A program made the position numbers and the translations under genes. 64,000 nt of DNA from an uncultured Pseudomonadota bacterium (lineage in GTDB: Bacteria > Pseudomonadota > Gammaproteobacteria > Burkholderiales > Eutrophovitaceae), in NCBI GenBank assembly GCA_937983055.1, contig CALJLA010000068.1:1-64000 (forward strand). The letters run 5' to 3'. Below the pieces are notes generated by a model. It was not told where the DNA came from, searched no databases, and saw only the letters and a list, made by a program, of their open reading frames with translations. Shown here one piece after another: positions 53,195 through 62,414 of this stretch; within the stretch, counting starts at the first letter, position 1, and every line of letters starts with the position of its first letter.

Positions 53195-56100
53195 ATGTTC
53201 AAGTTTTATTGCGGCTTTCCGGTCCTCGGTAGTTATCTGATTGACAAGTCCGATCGGGTACATCGACAGAGGAACTGCGTGTCCGGACGGGTTGTTGGGG
53301 GAACGCAACATCGGGCTGCCCGCGTGACGCGATGGTTGGCGAGTTGGCTGATGGTGGCCATGCTGAGTACCGCGAGCATCGCCGCCGAGCCGTCCGGTGA
53401 GCCGTTGTTTGACATTGACATACCGCCCTTGAATGCGGCGGAGGCGTTGAACCGCCTTGCCAAACAAACCGGCGCAATCATGCTTTTCCCCTACGACCTG
53501 GCTGAATCTCGACAAGCCAACGCAGTATCGGGTCGATATTCGTTGAGCGATGCTTTGGAGCTGCTCCTGCGGGACTCGGGACTCTCGAGCGGACTGTCGG
53601 ACAAACGTGTGATTCAGATCTACGTTGCTGAAGAGACAGAACGTGACACCGAGGTGGGGGACGACATGAATACGAGAAAGAAGACAGGTTTGGTAGCGAT
53701 GCTGGCGAGCGTGTTCAGCGTCAGTGCGAGCGCACAGGATTCGGGGACCCTGGCGGGCGATGGCAATACCGTCGAAGAAGTGGTCGTGACGGGCAGTCGC
53801 ATTGCCCGAAAAGACCTCAACAGCGTCGGGCCCATGACGATAATCGGCGCTCCGGAAATCGAAGCGACGGGCGTCACGTCGCTCGAAGTGCTGCTGCAGC
53901 GACTACCGTCATCGGCTGGCTTTGGCGGCAATCAGACATCGGCGTACTGGGTGTCGAACGGCTGGGGTACGCCACAGATCAACCTGCGGGGCATGGGCAT
54001 CAACCGCACGCTGGTTCTGCTGAACGGAAGACGAATCGTCGCCGGCGGGACCGGTGCGAATACCTCCGTGGATCTGAGCATGATCCCGGTTTCGATCATC
54101 GAGCAGATCGAGGTGCTCAAGGACGGCGCATCGGCCATCTATGGCGCTGACGCGGTCGCCGGCGTTGTCAATATCATTACCAAGAAGAACTTCGAGGGCG
54201 TCGAAGCCGCGGTCAAGGCCGGTGCGGCGTTCGAGGGCGATGGCGAGGAGTTACAGCTCGACCTGACCTGGGGCGTCACAAACGAACGTGGCAGCCTGAT
54301 GGCCAACATCAGCTATCAGGATGCAGACGAGGTTTACATGCCTGACCGTGTCGACTGCCCCCGGTCCGAGGTCAATGGCCAGCTCGTTTGCTTCGGCAGC
54401 AGCAGTACTACGGGCGGCCGGGCGCTCTTGCCCGACGGAACGCGCATAAACTTCAACCAGGATCCCAATGGCAGCGGTGACGATTTCGCAATTTACGATC
54501 CGTTGATTCACAACTTCGACTTCAATCAGTCGTTCAACGCCGTCAATCCCCTGGAACGCCTGTCGTTTTCGGCATTCGGCAATCACGAGTTGACGGACCG
54601 GGTCGGCATATTCGGCGAGGTCATGTACACAAATCGACAGACCGACCAGCCTGCCTCACCGACCACTATCAGGAACATCTTTTTCGACGCCAGCCACCCG
54701 ACCAATCCGACCGGCGAGGACGTATTCCTGGAAAATCGGCGCATCGCCGAAAGTGGCGACCGGCAGTTTTTCCAGGAAACAGATACCTGGCGCGTGGTTG
54801 CCGGGCTCGATGGCGAGTTCTCCGATACGTGGAGCTGGGATGTTTCCTACAACTGGGGGCGCAATACCGGTATCGATGGCTCAACGAACATCGTCAATCT
54901 GCTAAGGCTCAACGAAACGCTGGATACCTCGATCTGTGGAACGGGCGGTATCCCCTGTGCCGATATCCTGGGCCTCGGCGACGTAACACAGGAGGTCATG
55001 GACTACATTCTGTTCACGATGGTCGGTACCGGTGGCAACGAGCAGACGAGCATCTCGGCCAACGTGTCGGGCGAATTGTTCGATCTGCCGGCCGGCCCGG
55101 TATTGCTCGCCGCTGGCTACGAGAACAGGAACGACAAGGGCTGGCGCAACCCGGATTCACTGGTAATTATTGGCGCCGCCAATACGAATGCGGCCGACCC
55201 GATTTCGGGTACGGTCAAGTCCGACGAGTTCTACGTGGAAGCGAGCTTGCCGATTCTCGTCGATGCGCCGCTTGCCCGAAACCTCAACCTCGACTTGGCG
55301 TTTCGATTCTCGGACTATGAAACCTTTGGCAGCGACGACAACTTCAAGATCGGCCTCAACTGGCAGATCATTGATGATCTGAAGATTCGTGCGAATCTGT
55401 CGACCGCGTTCAGAGTGCCGAACGTCAATGAACTGTTCGGCGGCGTCGCTGAGGGCAACCTGACGACGACCGATCCATGTTCGGGCTGGAGCGATCTGGA
55501 TCCCAGTAACGTCGTCTACCAGAATTGCCAGGCCGACGGCGTTCCTGTGGGCTTCATGCAGCTCGGCAACACGATCCTGACAACGGTGGGTGGCAATACT
55601 GCGCTCGAACCCGAGAGTGCCGACACGTTTACTCTTGGAGTCGTCTATGAACCGTCGTTCCTGGAAGGTCTGGCGCTGACACTCGACTACTATGACATCG
55701 AAATCGAGGACGCGATTACGCAAATTCCCGGTTCGACCAAGCTCGATGTTTGCTACAACACGCCGAATCTTGCGCATGAATTTTGTTCGCCAGCGCACTT
55801 TACGCGGAGCTCGTTGAGCGGAGACGTCAATTTCCTGTCGGCGCAACCCGTCAACTCGGGGCTGGAAACCATCAAGGGCATTGATTTCGGGCTGACCTAC
55901 AACTTCGACCTGATGGATTTGCCTGCTGCTTTCGATTTCAAGACGACGCTGTTGAACGAGTACGAGATCACGCCGTTTTCCGGTGCGGCACCTATCGTTC
56001 TGGATGGACACATTGGTGGCGGTAACGGAGGCTATTCTCGTTTTCGCTCTTACATGTCGCTGAATGTCGGTGCGGAAAGATGGGGCGGAACCTATTCCGT

Positions 56101-56356
56101 ACAGGTCATCGGTGATGGTGACGACTTCAATGCTGAGCCACCAGCGATCGGTGCGGAGATCGATTCCGTTGTCTACCATTATTTGCAGGCGACGTATGAA
56201 TTCTCTGACAGCATGCGGCTTGCAGTCGGAATCGACAATCTGTTCGACGAGGGCGCCCCTTACGTCGCGTCCTGGACGGATGCCAATACCGATACGATGA
56301 CCTACGACCTCACCGGGCGGCGTGGCTACGCTCGGCTGACGTACCGCTGGCAGTAA
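53195..56356 (+). CDS. TonB-dependent receptor with N-terminal STN signalling domain
   Basis: A 1053-residue receptor from the ATG at 53195 (upstream codons overlap fecR). It has a signal-like segment near residue 50 (SWLMVAMLSTASIAAEP), an STN domain (LFDIDIPPLNAAEALNRLAK), a second signal-like segment at 53666 (MNTRKKTGLVAMLASVFSVS), the plug domain (EEVVVTGSRIARKDLN, LRGMGINRTLVLLNGRR) and a barrel ending in an aromatic-rich C terminus (RRGYARLTYRWQ). The FecI/FecR/STN arrangement indicates transcription controlled by the imported ligand, usually a metallophore. Which metal is imported is unknown. Confidence 0.85.
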   Translation: MFKFYCGFPVLGSYLIDKSDRVHRQRNCVSGRVVGGTQHRAARVTRWLASWLMVAMLSTASIAAEPSGEPLFDIDIPPLNAAEALNRLAKQTGAIMLFPYDLAESRQANAVSGRYSLSDALELLLRDSGLSSGLSDKRVIQIYVAEETERDTEVGDDMNTRKKTGLVAMLASVFSVSASAQDSGTLAGDGNTVEEVVVTGSRIARKDLNSVGPMTIIGAPEIEATGVTSLEVLLQRLPSSAGFGGNQTSAYWVSNGWGTPQINLRGMGINRTLVLLNGRRIVAGGTGANTSVDLSMIPVSIIEQIEVLKDGASAIYGADAVAGVVNIITKKNFEGVEAAVKAGAAFEGDGEELQLDLTWGVTNERGSLMANISYQDADEVYMPDRVDCPRSEVNGQLVCFGSSSTTGGRALLPDGTRINFNQDPNGSGDDFAIYDPLIHNFDFNQSFNAVNPLERLSFSAFGNHELTDRVGIFGEVMYTNRQTDQPASPTTIRNIFFDASHPTNPTGEDVFLENRRIAESGDRQFFQETDTWRVVAGLDGEFSDTWSWDVSYNWGRNTGIDGSTNIVNLLRLNETLDTSICGTGGIPCADILGLGDVTQEVMDYILFTMVGTGGNEQTSISANVSGELFDLPAGPVLLAAGYENRNDKGWRNPDSLVIIGAANTNAADPISGTVKSDEFYVEASLPILVDAPLARNLNLDLAFRFSDYETFGSDDNFKIGLNWQIIDDLKIRANLSTAFRVPNVNELFGGVAEGNLTTTDPCSGWSDLDPSNVVYQNCQADGVPVGFMQLGNTILTTVGGNTALEPESADTFTLGVVYEPSFLEGLALTLDYYDIEIEDAITQIPGSTKLDVCYNTPNLAHEFCSPAHFTRSSLSGDVNFLSAQPVNSGLETIKGIDFGLTYNFDLMDLPAAFDFKTTLLNEYEITPFSGAAPIVLDGHIGGGNGGYSRFRSYMSLNVGAERWGGTYSVQVIGDGDDFNAEPPAIGAEIDSVVYHYLQATYEFSDSMRLAVGIDNLFDEGAPYVASWTDANTDTMTYDLTGRRGYARLTYRWQ

Positions 56357-56370
56357 GGACACGGGTAGCG

Positions 56371-56396
56371 TGCGGGGCGGCGGCTGCCGCCCCGCA
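56371..56396 (+). terminator. GC-rich 11-bp hairpin after the receptor gene
   Basis: TGCGGGGCGGC and GCCGCCCCGCA pair perfectly around a GGCT loop, 14 bp after the receptor stop. No T-run follows, so it may attenuate rather than end transcription before the PepSY genes. Confidence 0.55.
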
Positions 56397-56464
56397 GTGA
56401 GCGAAGTGCGCTCTGCTGCGTGGGTACCAAGCGTGAGTCACACAATGCAATCAGGAATAAAATC

Positions 56465-57229
56465 ATGAAAGCGCCGTTTCTTGCGCGCAAGGCCCACAAG
56501 TGGCTCGCATTGATTGTCGGTATTCAGGCCATGTTCTGGATGGTCAGCGGCGCTTACATGGCAACGGTGGACATCGACTTCATCCATGGCGATCCCCTGG
56601 TCAAGAACGTCGTTGAGCCTGTCGGAAAGGATCTGGCCGAGCTCTATCCCATGAGCGACATTCTCGAACGATATCCGCAGGCCACCCGGGTTCAGTTCAT
56701 AGCGCGACGCGGCGACCCGCACTATATCGTCAAGACTGCGCAGGGCAGTACCCTTCTGGACGCCACAACTGGAGCGGAACGCACGCCGATCGATCGCAGT
56801 GAGGCCATGGCGCTGGCCACGCACTACTACGCCGGCGATGGCGAGATCATTGCTGCTGTATTGCTTGACGACAGTGATGCCCGGCCAACCGAGATCCAGT
56901 CACGGCCATTGCCGCTCTGGCAGGTGCGATTCGACGACCGGATTGAAACGACTTTCTATGTATCGCCGACGACAGGAGAGCTGATTACTCGCCGCCACAC
57001 ATTCTGGCGGCTATACGATTTCTTGTGGATGTTCCACATCATGGATTACGAGAATCGAACGGACTTCAATAATAATTTACTCAGAGTGGCCGCGTTCGTC
57101 GGACTCCTGTTTGCGTTGACCGGTGTCTGGCTCCTGTTCTACAGCCTGAAGAAGCGCCAGCAGGCGGTCATACCGGTCGATGACTCGAACATTGGTGATA
57201 GAAGTGATCTGGTTCCGAAGACTCCATAA
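56465..57229 (+). CDS. PepSY-type membrane protein
   Basis: A 254-residue membrane protein with an N-terminal membrane segment (about 11-32), a periplasmic PepSY-like region, and a second segment (about 212-232). The motif FWRLYDFLWMFHIMDY (near 187-202) is shared with the next gene. PepSY membrane proteins accompany siderophore receptors and act in ferric reduction. ATG 56465 starts directly before the anchor. The next gene overlaps by 50 bp. Confidence 0.75.
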   Translation: MKAPFLARKAHKWLALIVGIQAMFWMVSGAYMATVDIDFIHGDPLVKNVVEPVGKDLAELYPMSDILERYPQATRVQFIARRGDPHYIVKTAQGSTLLDATTGAERTPIDRSEAMALATHYYAGDGEIIAAVLLDDSDARPTEIQSRPLPLWQVRFDDRIETTFYVSPTTGELITRRHTFWRLYDFLWMFHIMDYENRTDFNNNLLRVAAFVGLLFALTGVWLLFYSLKKRQQAVIPVDDSNIGDRSDLVPKTP

Positions 57230-59057
57230 GTGGATCGGACTTGCGATCGGAATCCAGGTGGGCATCTGGATGTTGAGTGGTCTTATGATGGGCCTGCTCG
57301 ACCACGAACACGTTCAGGGACATCACTACCAGGCGGTCGCCGACGTCATGCCGGTTTCGGCATCTTCGCGCAATGTGCTGAGCGTCGGCGATATTCTCGA
57401 GCGAGCCGCTTCGGCTGCGCCGATCTTCGATATTTCACTGAGATCGCATCTTGGTCGTGCTGCATACCAGGTAAAAAATGCCGGCGGATCGCAGCTGTTC
57501 GATGCAACGTCCGGCAGCCGAATCGTCGTTACAGCCGAGGATGCCGCGGCACTGGCGGGGCAGGACTACTCGGGGCCCGGACAGATCGTGTCGATCGAAC
57601 CGGTTCAGGCACCGAGCATGGAGATCCGCCGGCATTCGGGCGACGCATGGCGCGTTGCGTTCGACGACGATGACGCGACGACGTTATACATCGCGGCCGA
57701 TGACGGGAGAATTCTCGAGCGTCGCAATGATACGTGGCGACTTTTTGATGTGTTCTGGATGCTGCACATCATGGACTACAAGGAGCGGGAAGATTTCAAT
57801 AATGCCCTCGTCATTCTGGTTTCACTGATTGCTGCCTGGTTCTCGATCACGGGCGTGGTCCTGTTCTTCGATAGCTTTCGACGCGAGGATTTTCTTGCAT
57901 TGGTGCCGGGCGGTTGGTGGCGATCTCCGGCGCAAATCGCGGTGTGCGCGCCGCACGGCGAGGTTGTCGCACGCGTGAGTTCGCACGTCGGTGGCCGTCT
58001 CTACGACGAATTGGCCAGGGACGACATTGTATTGCCGTCAAACTGCGGAGGTGGCGGAACGTGCGGGCTCTGCGTCGTAAACCTCGGACCGGACTGGCCT
58101 GAGTCGGCGGCCGATCGTCGCTTGTTGTCAGAGTCGCAACGAAAAAAGGGAATCCGGTTGTCCTGTCAAGCCGAAGTTGCGAGCGATATGGTTGTTGGAA
58201 TATCCGACGACGTGCTGTCGGCACAGGAACTCACAGCCGAGGTAGCCGAATGTCGTTTCCTGACGCCGTTTATCCGCGAAATTCGTCTGCGGCTACCTGA
58301 GAACGACTTTGACTATGCGGCCGGTTCCTATGTCCACGTAATAATTCCACGGTACAAGCTTGAGTACGCGAAGCTAGGGTTGACGTCCGAAGCTAGCAGA
58401 TCGTGCGAGGCGGTCGGTGCCCAGGTCACCAACGTCAACAAGTCCGAAACTCGGCGGGCATACTCTTTGGCGACACCGTGCGAGCAGGAGCGCGGAACGA
58501 TCGTGCTCAATGTACGACTGATGGTGCCGCCGGAGGGTAGCCAGGCGCTGCCGGTGGGCGTCGGATCCACATATATGTGGTCACTCCAGCCCGGGGACAA
58601 ATTGGACATCGTCGGCCCACTGGGCGATTTCAGGGCTCGAGAGTCCAATGCGGATATGATCTTTGTTGGTGGCGGCGCCGGCATGGCACCGCTTCGTGCC
58701 ATTATACGAAGCGAGCTCCTGTACAAGCAGAGCGGCAGAAAAATTGACTTCTGGTACGGTGCCCGCACCCGGGCAGATCTATTCTACGCAAGAGAATTCG
58801 ATGAGCTACAAGGTCAACACCCGAATTTCCGATGGCAACCCGTGCTGTCGGAGCCACTGTCGGTGGACGGCTGGCAGGGCCCCACAGGATTCGTCCATGC
58901 CGTTGCCCTGCAGGATCTGATCGGCCAGGACCGGGACTTCGGAGCCTGTGAATTCTATGTTTGCGGCCCGCCGCCGATGCTCGCGGCAACCCGTAGAATG
59001 CTGGCTGAAAAAGGGGTTCCAGAGAACAGCGTCTTTTTCGACGATTTCGGGATCTAG
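57180..59057 (+). CDS. PepSY membrane protein fused to NqrF-like 2Fe-2S/FAD reductase
   Basis: A 625-residue fusion. The N-terminal 240 residues repeat the PepSY protein upstream (TWRLFDVFWMLHIMDY). The C-terminal half carries a plant-type 2Fe-2S site (NCGGGGTCGLC, then SCQ) and a flavin/NAD reductase (RAYSLATP, VGGGAGMAPLRAI, CGPPPMLAATRRML), as in NqrF. It should move electrons from NAD(P)H to the membrane, plausibly to reduce imported metal. The ATG at 57180 overlaps the preceding gene by 50 bp; GTG 57204 is an alternative start nearer the usual family N terminus. Confidence 0.8.
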   Translation: MTRTLVIEVIWFRRLHKWIGLAIGIQVGIWMLSGLMMGLLDHEHVQGHHYQAVADVMPVSASSRNVLSVGDILERAASAAPIFDISLRSHLGRAAYQVKNAGGSQLFDATSGSRIVVTAEDAAALAGQDYSGPGQIVSIEPVQAPSMEIRRHSGDAWRVAFDDDDATTLYIAADDGRILERRNDTWRLFDVFWMLHIMDYKEREDFNNALVILVSLIAAWFSITGVVLFFDSFRREDFLALVPGGWWRSPAQIAVCAPHGEVVARVSSHVGGRLYDELARDDIVLPSNCGGGGTCGLCVVNLGPDWPESAADRRLLSESQRKKGIRLSCQAEVASDMVVGISDDVLSAQELTAEVAECRFLTPFIREIRLRLPENDFDYAAGSYVHVIIPRYKLEYAKLGLTSEASRSCEAVGAQVTNVNKSETRRAYSLATPCEQERGTIVLNVRLMVPPEGSQALPVGVGSTYMWSLQPGDKLDIVGPLGDFRARESNADMIFVGGGAGMAPLRAIIRSELLYKQSGRKIDFWYGARTRADLFYAREFDELQGQHPNFRWQPVLSEPLSVDGWQGPTGFVHAVALQDLIGQDRDFGACEFYVCGPPPMLAATRRMLAEKGVPENSVFFDDFGI

Positions 59058-59547
59058 CGGGGTTCGAAATTTGGCCGGCGCTGGAAGATGCGTCCCTCAA
59101 ATTTCGCGGAATGTCCGAAGCCCAAAAGCTGCAGAGTAGGGCAGTCGTATCGTGAATCAGCCCGCAACAAGCGGAACCCCGTTTGCTCGTGGGCGAACCG
59201 GTGCGTGAGATTTGCTTGGTTTGGTCATGCAGTTATGTGCACAATGCCGCGATTGCAACGGGCGTCCTGCCACATAATGGTAAACAAAACATTTACTTAC
59301 TGTTGATCTGGCGAACTCCGAAGGCAGGGGTCATAGGTTCGATCGGAGCGCGACGCAGTCGCGCGACAGACGCACGAACGCAGTGAGTGCGCCCGAAGGG
59401 CGAGGGCCGCAGATCCGAGTCAATCCTGTCGAGCGCGCCATTCTCTTCATGTAGGGCCTTAAGACCACGGTGACACGTCAGCTCGAGATTCCTCCGCCTC
59501 ACTGCGAATGCCCTATGCGTAGATCGGAGAACTGCAAAGGAGCCTCC
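59058..59547. other. Non-coding stretch with three clustered hairpins
   Basis: No credible gene. Within 59348-59401 three small palindromes follow each other: GCGCGAC-GCA-GTCGCGC, GCAC...GTGC and GCCC-GAA-GGGC. This looks like a repetitive extragenic palindrome-like patch. The mercury-type promoter begins at 59548. Confidence 0.5.
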
Positions 59548-59577
59548 TTGACATGGAGTGAACTCCAGGTTGTAGGC
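59548..59577 (+). promoter_or_regulatory. MerR-type promoter of the first mercury-like operon
   Basis: TTGACA (59548-59553), an 18-bp spacer TGGAGTGAACTCCAGGTT, GTAGGC (59572-59577). The spacer holds a perfect dyad TGGAGT-GA-ACTCCA. Unlike the GTACAGGT boxes it is of the mercury/cadmium/lead/zinc type. Transcription would start at about 59584, almost at the ATG at 59586. Confidence 0.7.
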
Positions 59578-59585
59578 TGTTTCCA

Positions 59586-59975
59586 ATGAATATGGAGACA
59601 CGAGAAACTCGCGTGACTTGGTTGGCGTTATTTGCGTCAACCGGCACCCTGATCTGTTGTGCGCTGCCAATCGCATTCGTTGCACTCGGTCTCGGGGCGA
59701 CAGTCGCGGCAATTTCATCCAGCTTTCCGATATTGGTTTCGATAGCCCAACACAAGGCCTGGGTCTTTACCGGCGCCGCCGTGCTTCTTGTATTGACGGG
59801 CTGGCTCCTGTTCCGCTCGGGTCGCGAGTGCCCCGCAGATCCAGAACTTCAGGCTGCGTGCGATCGAGTCCTGATGTGGAATCGTCGAATTTTCTGGATA
59901 GCCGTTGCCATCTGGGCGATCGGGTTTTTCGCGGCCTATGCAGCACTACCGCTGCGGATCTGGTTGGAAGGCTGA
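59586..59975 (+). CDS. MerT-like membrane protein
   Basis: A 129-residue protein with about four membrane segments. The first has a Cys-Cys pair (GTLICCALPIAF), as in MerT, and a second cysteine pair (ECPADPELQAAC) lies in the loop before the last segments. MerT-type proteins move Hg(II) across the inner membrane to mercuric reductase. The fit to MerT is partial, and the family could be another CC-containing metal importer. ATG 59586 lacks a ribosome site and lies two bases from the predicted transcription start. Confidence 0.65.
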   Translation: MNMETRETRVTWLALFASTGTLICCALPIAFVALGLGATVAAISSSFPILVSIAQHKAWVFTGAAVLLVLTGWLLFRSGRECPADPELQAACDRVLMWNRRIFWIAVAIWAIGFFAAYAALPLRIWLEG

Positions 59976-60013
59976 TGACTCGAATGAAAATCGAAATCGT
60001 ATTGGAGAGTGAG

Positions 60014-60316
60014 ATGCGGAAGATAGTGCCGTTGGTGTTGAGTCTTGTCTTCATGTCGACGGTTGCCTTTGCCACAGAGCATCAGGTCGTGGAGATCGAG
60101 GTGACTGGGCTTGCGTGCCCGTTTTGTGCCTACAGCGTGGAGAAAAGCATCAAGAAGTTGCCGGGAGTTAATTGCGTCCAGGTTGATCTGGCAAACGGTG
60201 AGGTTCGAATTGAAATGCGGGCCGACCATACAGTCGATCTCGAGCAGGTCAAGCACGCGATCCTCAACGCCGGGTTCACTCCCGGTGAGGCGACAATGTC
60301 TACGGTCGACGAGTAG
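60014..60316 (+). CDS. Exported MerP-like metal-binding protein
   Basis: A 100-residue exported HMA-domain protein: signal (MRKIVPLVLSLVFMSTVAFA) and CxxC in GLACPFCAYSVEKS. The fold and export match MerP, which hands Hg(II) to MerT. The CPFC motif differs from the usual CAAC of MerP, so a copper or other soft-metal role remains possible. ATG 60014 has a GGAGAG site upstream. Confidence 0.72.
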   Translation: MRKIVPLVLSLVFMSTVAFATEHQVVEIEVTGLACPFCAYSVEKSIKKLPGVNCVQVDLANGEVRIEMRADHTVDLEQVKHAILNAGFTPGEATMSTVDE

Positions 60317-61212
60317 TGCGCTACCGGAACACGTTGCTCGGAATTGCGCTTGGCCTGATTATCTTCGGCCCGGCTGTCGGCGCACCGGTGACCTTTAATA
60401 CGGCGTTGCCGGTCGGCGGCGACGAATTCGTTGCCCGAGGTCTGGTGGTGGTGAGTCAGTCGGGGGACGGTCCTGGTGCGGACGACAGGGATCTGGCGAG
60501 CACGTCAGTCATCGCCGTATTGGGATATGGTCTGAATCACAGGCTCGCATTGTTTGGGGTTCTGCCCTATGTCGACAAGGAGCTCGATATCACGATGAAC
60601 GGCAGTCGCGTCAACCGTTCGTCCAGTGGCCTCGGTGATGCAAGTGCTTTTCTTCGATACACGCTAGTGCAACGGGACCAGCCGGGGCACACGTTTCGTG
60701 TCGCGCCTTTCGCCGGACTCAAGGCGCCGACAGCCGACGATAACAGGAGCGACTCAATCGGTCGGTTGCCGCCTGGCCTGCAATCCGGTTCCGGCGCGTG
60801 GGACGTGTTCGGCGGTGTTACCGCGACTTACCAAACACTGGACTTTCAGGCTGATGCACAGGCGAGTTATCGCGTAAGAAATGAAGCGAACGGCTTCGAC
60901 CCGGGCGACGAATTCCGCCTGGATGGTTCCCTCCAATACCGATTGTGGCCCCAGTCGTTAGGCGACGGGGTTCCGGATTTCTTGTATGCGGTACTCGAAG
61001 CTAATCTCGTCCGTCGTGACAACAACCGTGTTAACGGCGCCGATGACCCGAACTCTGGCGGTACAACAATCTACCTGTCGCCCGGCGTACAATACGTGAC
61101 AAGACGCTGGATTGTGGAGGGTGTCGTGCAATTACCTGTAGTACAGAATCTTCACGGCACGGCACTTGAAAACGACTATGTTGTTCGTGCCGGATTTCGA
61201 TTCAATTTTTGA
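60316..61212 (+). CDS. Exported outer-membrane-like protein of the Phenol_MetA_deg type
   Basis: A 298-residue protein with a signal and repeated beta-strand-like segments (FGVLPYVDKELDITM, FRVAPFAGLKAPT, YLSPGVQYVTRRWIV), ending RAGFRFNF, typical of a beta barrel. Proteins of this kind occur in mercury operons with unknown role. The GTG start at 60316 overlaps the preceding stop by one base; the next gene overlaps or abuts its end. Confidence 0.6.
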   Translation: MRYRNTLLGIALGLIIFGPAVGAPVTFNTALPVGGDEFVARGLVVVSQSGDGPGADDRDLASTSVIAVLGYGLNHRLALFGVLPYVDKELDITMNGSRVNRSSSGLGDASAFLRYTLVQRDQPGHTFRVAPFAGLKAPTADDNRSDSIGRLPPGLQSGSGAWDVFGGVTATYQTLDFQADAQASYRVRNEANGFDPGDEFRLDGSLQYRLWPQSLGDGVPDFLYAVLEANLVRRDNNRVNGADDPNSGGTTIYLSPGVQYVTRRWIVEGVVQLPVVQNLHGTALENDYVVRAGFRFNF

Positions 61213-61214
61213 AT

Positions 61215-61478
61215 ATGACCGTTACGGTAGAATTGTTTACCTCGGGCGGCTGCCCTCACTGCGCCAGGGCAATGAAGCTATTGGCGCGAGTCGGTGAGTC
61301 TTTTGGTGCCGACCGGGTTGTGCTGCGACAGGTCGACGTCGTGACTGAAATCGACTATGCAGTGGCGCTCGGAGTGCTGTCCACACCGGCGGTCGCGGTG
61401 GACGGAGAACTACTATTTACATCGCTGCCGCCTGAGAAAAAGCTACATGCGGAACTACTGAAACGAGTATCAACTTAA
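61215..61478 (+). CDS. Small thioredoxin-fold protein with CPHC motif
   Basis: An 87-residue protein: TVELFTSGGCPHCARAM (CPHC redox site), VDVVTEIDYAVALGVLSTPAVAVDGEL (cis-Pro in STPAV). It resembles glutaredoxin/thioredoxin-like small disulfide proteins. It could supply thiols to the metal route. ATG 61215 lies 3 bp after the preceding stop (a TTG at 61209 would overlap it). Confidence 0.8.
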   Translation: MTVTVELFTSGGCPHCARAMKLLARVGESFGADRVVLRQVDVVTEIDYAVALGVLSTPAVAVDGELLFTSLPPEKKLHAELLKRVST

Positions 61479-61522
61479 CCTCGTAGTTCCGAGCAGCGAT
61501 TTACTTGAACGAGCGTAATCAG

Positions 61523-61915
61523 ATGAACGAATACCTGATCGGTCAAGCAGCAAGTCGTGTTGGCCTGAGTGCCGACACGTTGCGTTACTACGAGAAGATT
61601 GGATTGTTGCCCACGGTGTCGCGCAACAGTGCCGGGCGACGAATGTACATAGATAGAGATATTTCGCGACTGAATTTCGTAAAGCGCGCCCAGCGAATGA
61701 ACTTCACTTTAGCGGAGATCGCCCAGTTGCTGGAAATGCGAGAGAATCCACAGGGGGCACGAGAAGCAGTGCGGGCTGTAAGTCAACAAAAGTTGGTTCA
61801 GATTGAGGAGCAGCTCGAAGAATTGATGGTTTTAAAGAATGAGATGCAATTACTCATTAATCTTTGCCACGGAGCGGAAGACGGCTGTCCGATTATCGAG
61901 AGACTGGAAGGTTGA
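61523..61915 (+). CDS. MerR-family regulator with C-terminal Cys115/Cys122
   Basis: A 130-residue regulator from the ATG at 61523. HTH: YLIGQAASRVGLSADTLRYYEK. The metal loop is CHGAEDGC (Cys115, Cys122) followed by PIIERL. At the position where divalent sensors have cysteine (79) there is Ala, more like CueR. Last gene of the operon at 59586 and probably its regulator, although the operator dyad there resembles the mercury-type box at 62415. Metal unknown. Confidence 0.8.
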   Translation: MNEYLIGQAASRVGLSADTLRYYEKIGLLPTVSRNSAGRRMYIDRDISRLNFVKRAQRMNFTLAEIAQLLEMRENPQGAREAVRAVSQQKLVQIEEQLEELMVLKNEMQLLINLCHGAEDGCPIIERLEG

Positions 61916-61979
61916 ATCGATACTGGTCTTGCGCAGTCGCAGGGAGTTGTAATTGCACCTGCGTGACGGATCGTGGTGC

Positions 61980-62405
61980 TTACACTCGCGCTTCGGTATC
62001 CGGATCGAGTAGCGCATCGATAATTGGGCATTCGGGCACTTTGCTCCCCGTGCACTTCGCAGCTATCGAACGCAATGTAGCCCCAAGGCGTTGAAGGTCA
62101 GCTATCTTCGATTCCACGATGGCGGCGTGACCGAGCGTCAAATCGCGCACATCCGCACACGTGTAATCGTGTTCATCGACGAGCTCGAGCAGATTACCGA
62201 TATCCCGCATCGAGAAGCCCAGTTGCCGGCACCGGACAATGAAGTTCAGTCGATTAAGGTCATCCTCTCTATAGACACGGTAGCCACCGGCCGTGCGCGG
62301 CGGCTTTGGCAGGATGCCGCTCTTCTCGTAGTAGCGGATCGTATCGACCTTGACGCCGGTTCGCTTCGATAGCTCACCGATCTGCATTTCGCCGGAATTC
62401 TTCAT
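61980..62405 (-). CDS. MerR-family metal regulator of the merB operon
   Basis: A 141-residue regulator with HTH IGELSKRTGVKVDTIRYYEK. It has the three cysteines expected of a divalent soft-metal sensor: Cys83, Cys118 and Cys126 (CTGSKVPEC). It is divergent from the merB operon and its start lies 10 bp from the -35 of the operator at 62415, the usual arrangement for MerR. The symbol merR is likely but CadR/PbrR-like specificity is possible. Confidence 0.85.
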   Translation of the reverse strand: MKNSGEMQIGELSKRTGVKVDTIRYYEKSGILPKPPRTAGGYRVYREDDLNRLNFIVRCRQLGFSMRDIGNLLELVDEHDYTCADVRDLTLGHAAIVESKIADLQRLGATLRSIAAKCTGSKVPECPIIDALLDPDTEARV

Positions 62406-62414
62406 CGCTGACCC

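Noticed and set aside
55157..56362. A 401-codon minus-strand frame opposite the receptor barrel
   Set aside because: Antisense shadow; the plus strand carries a continuous barrel.
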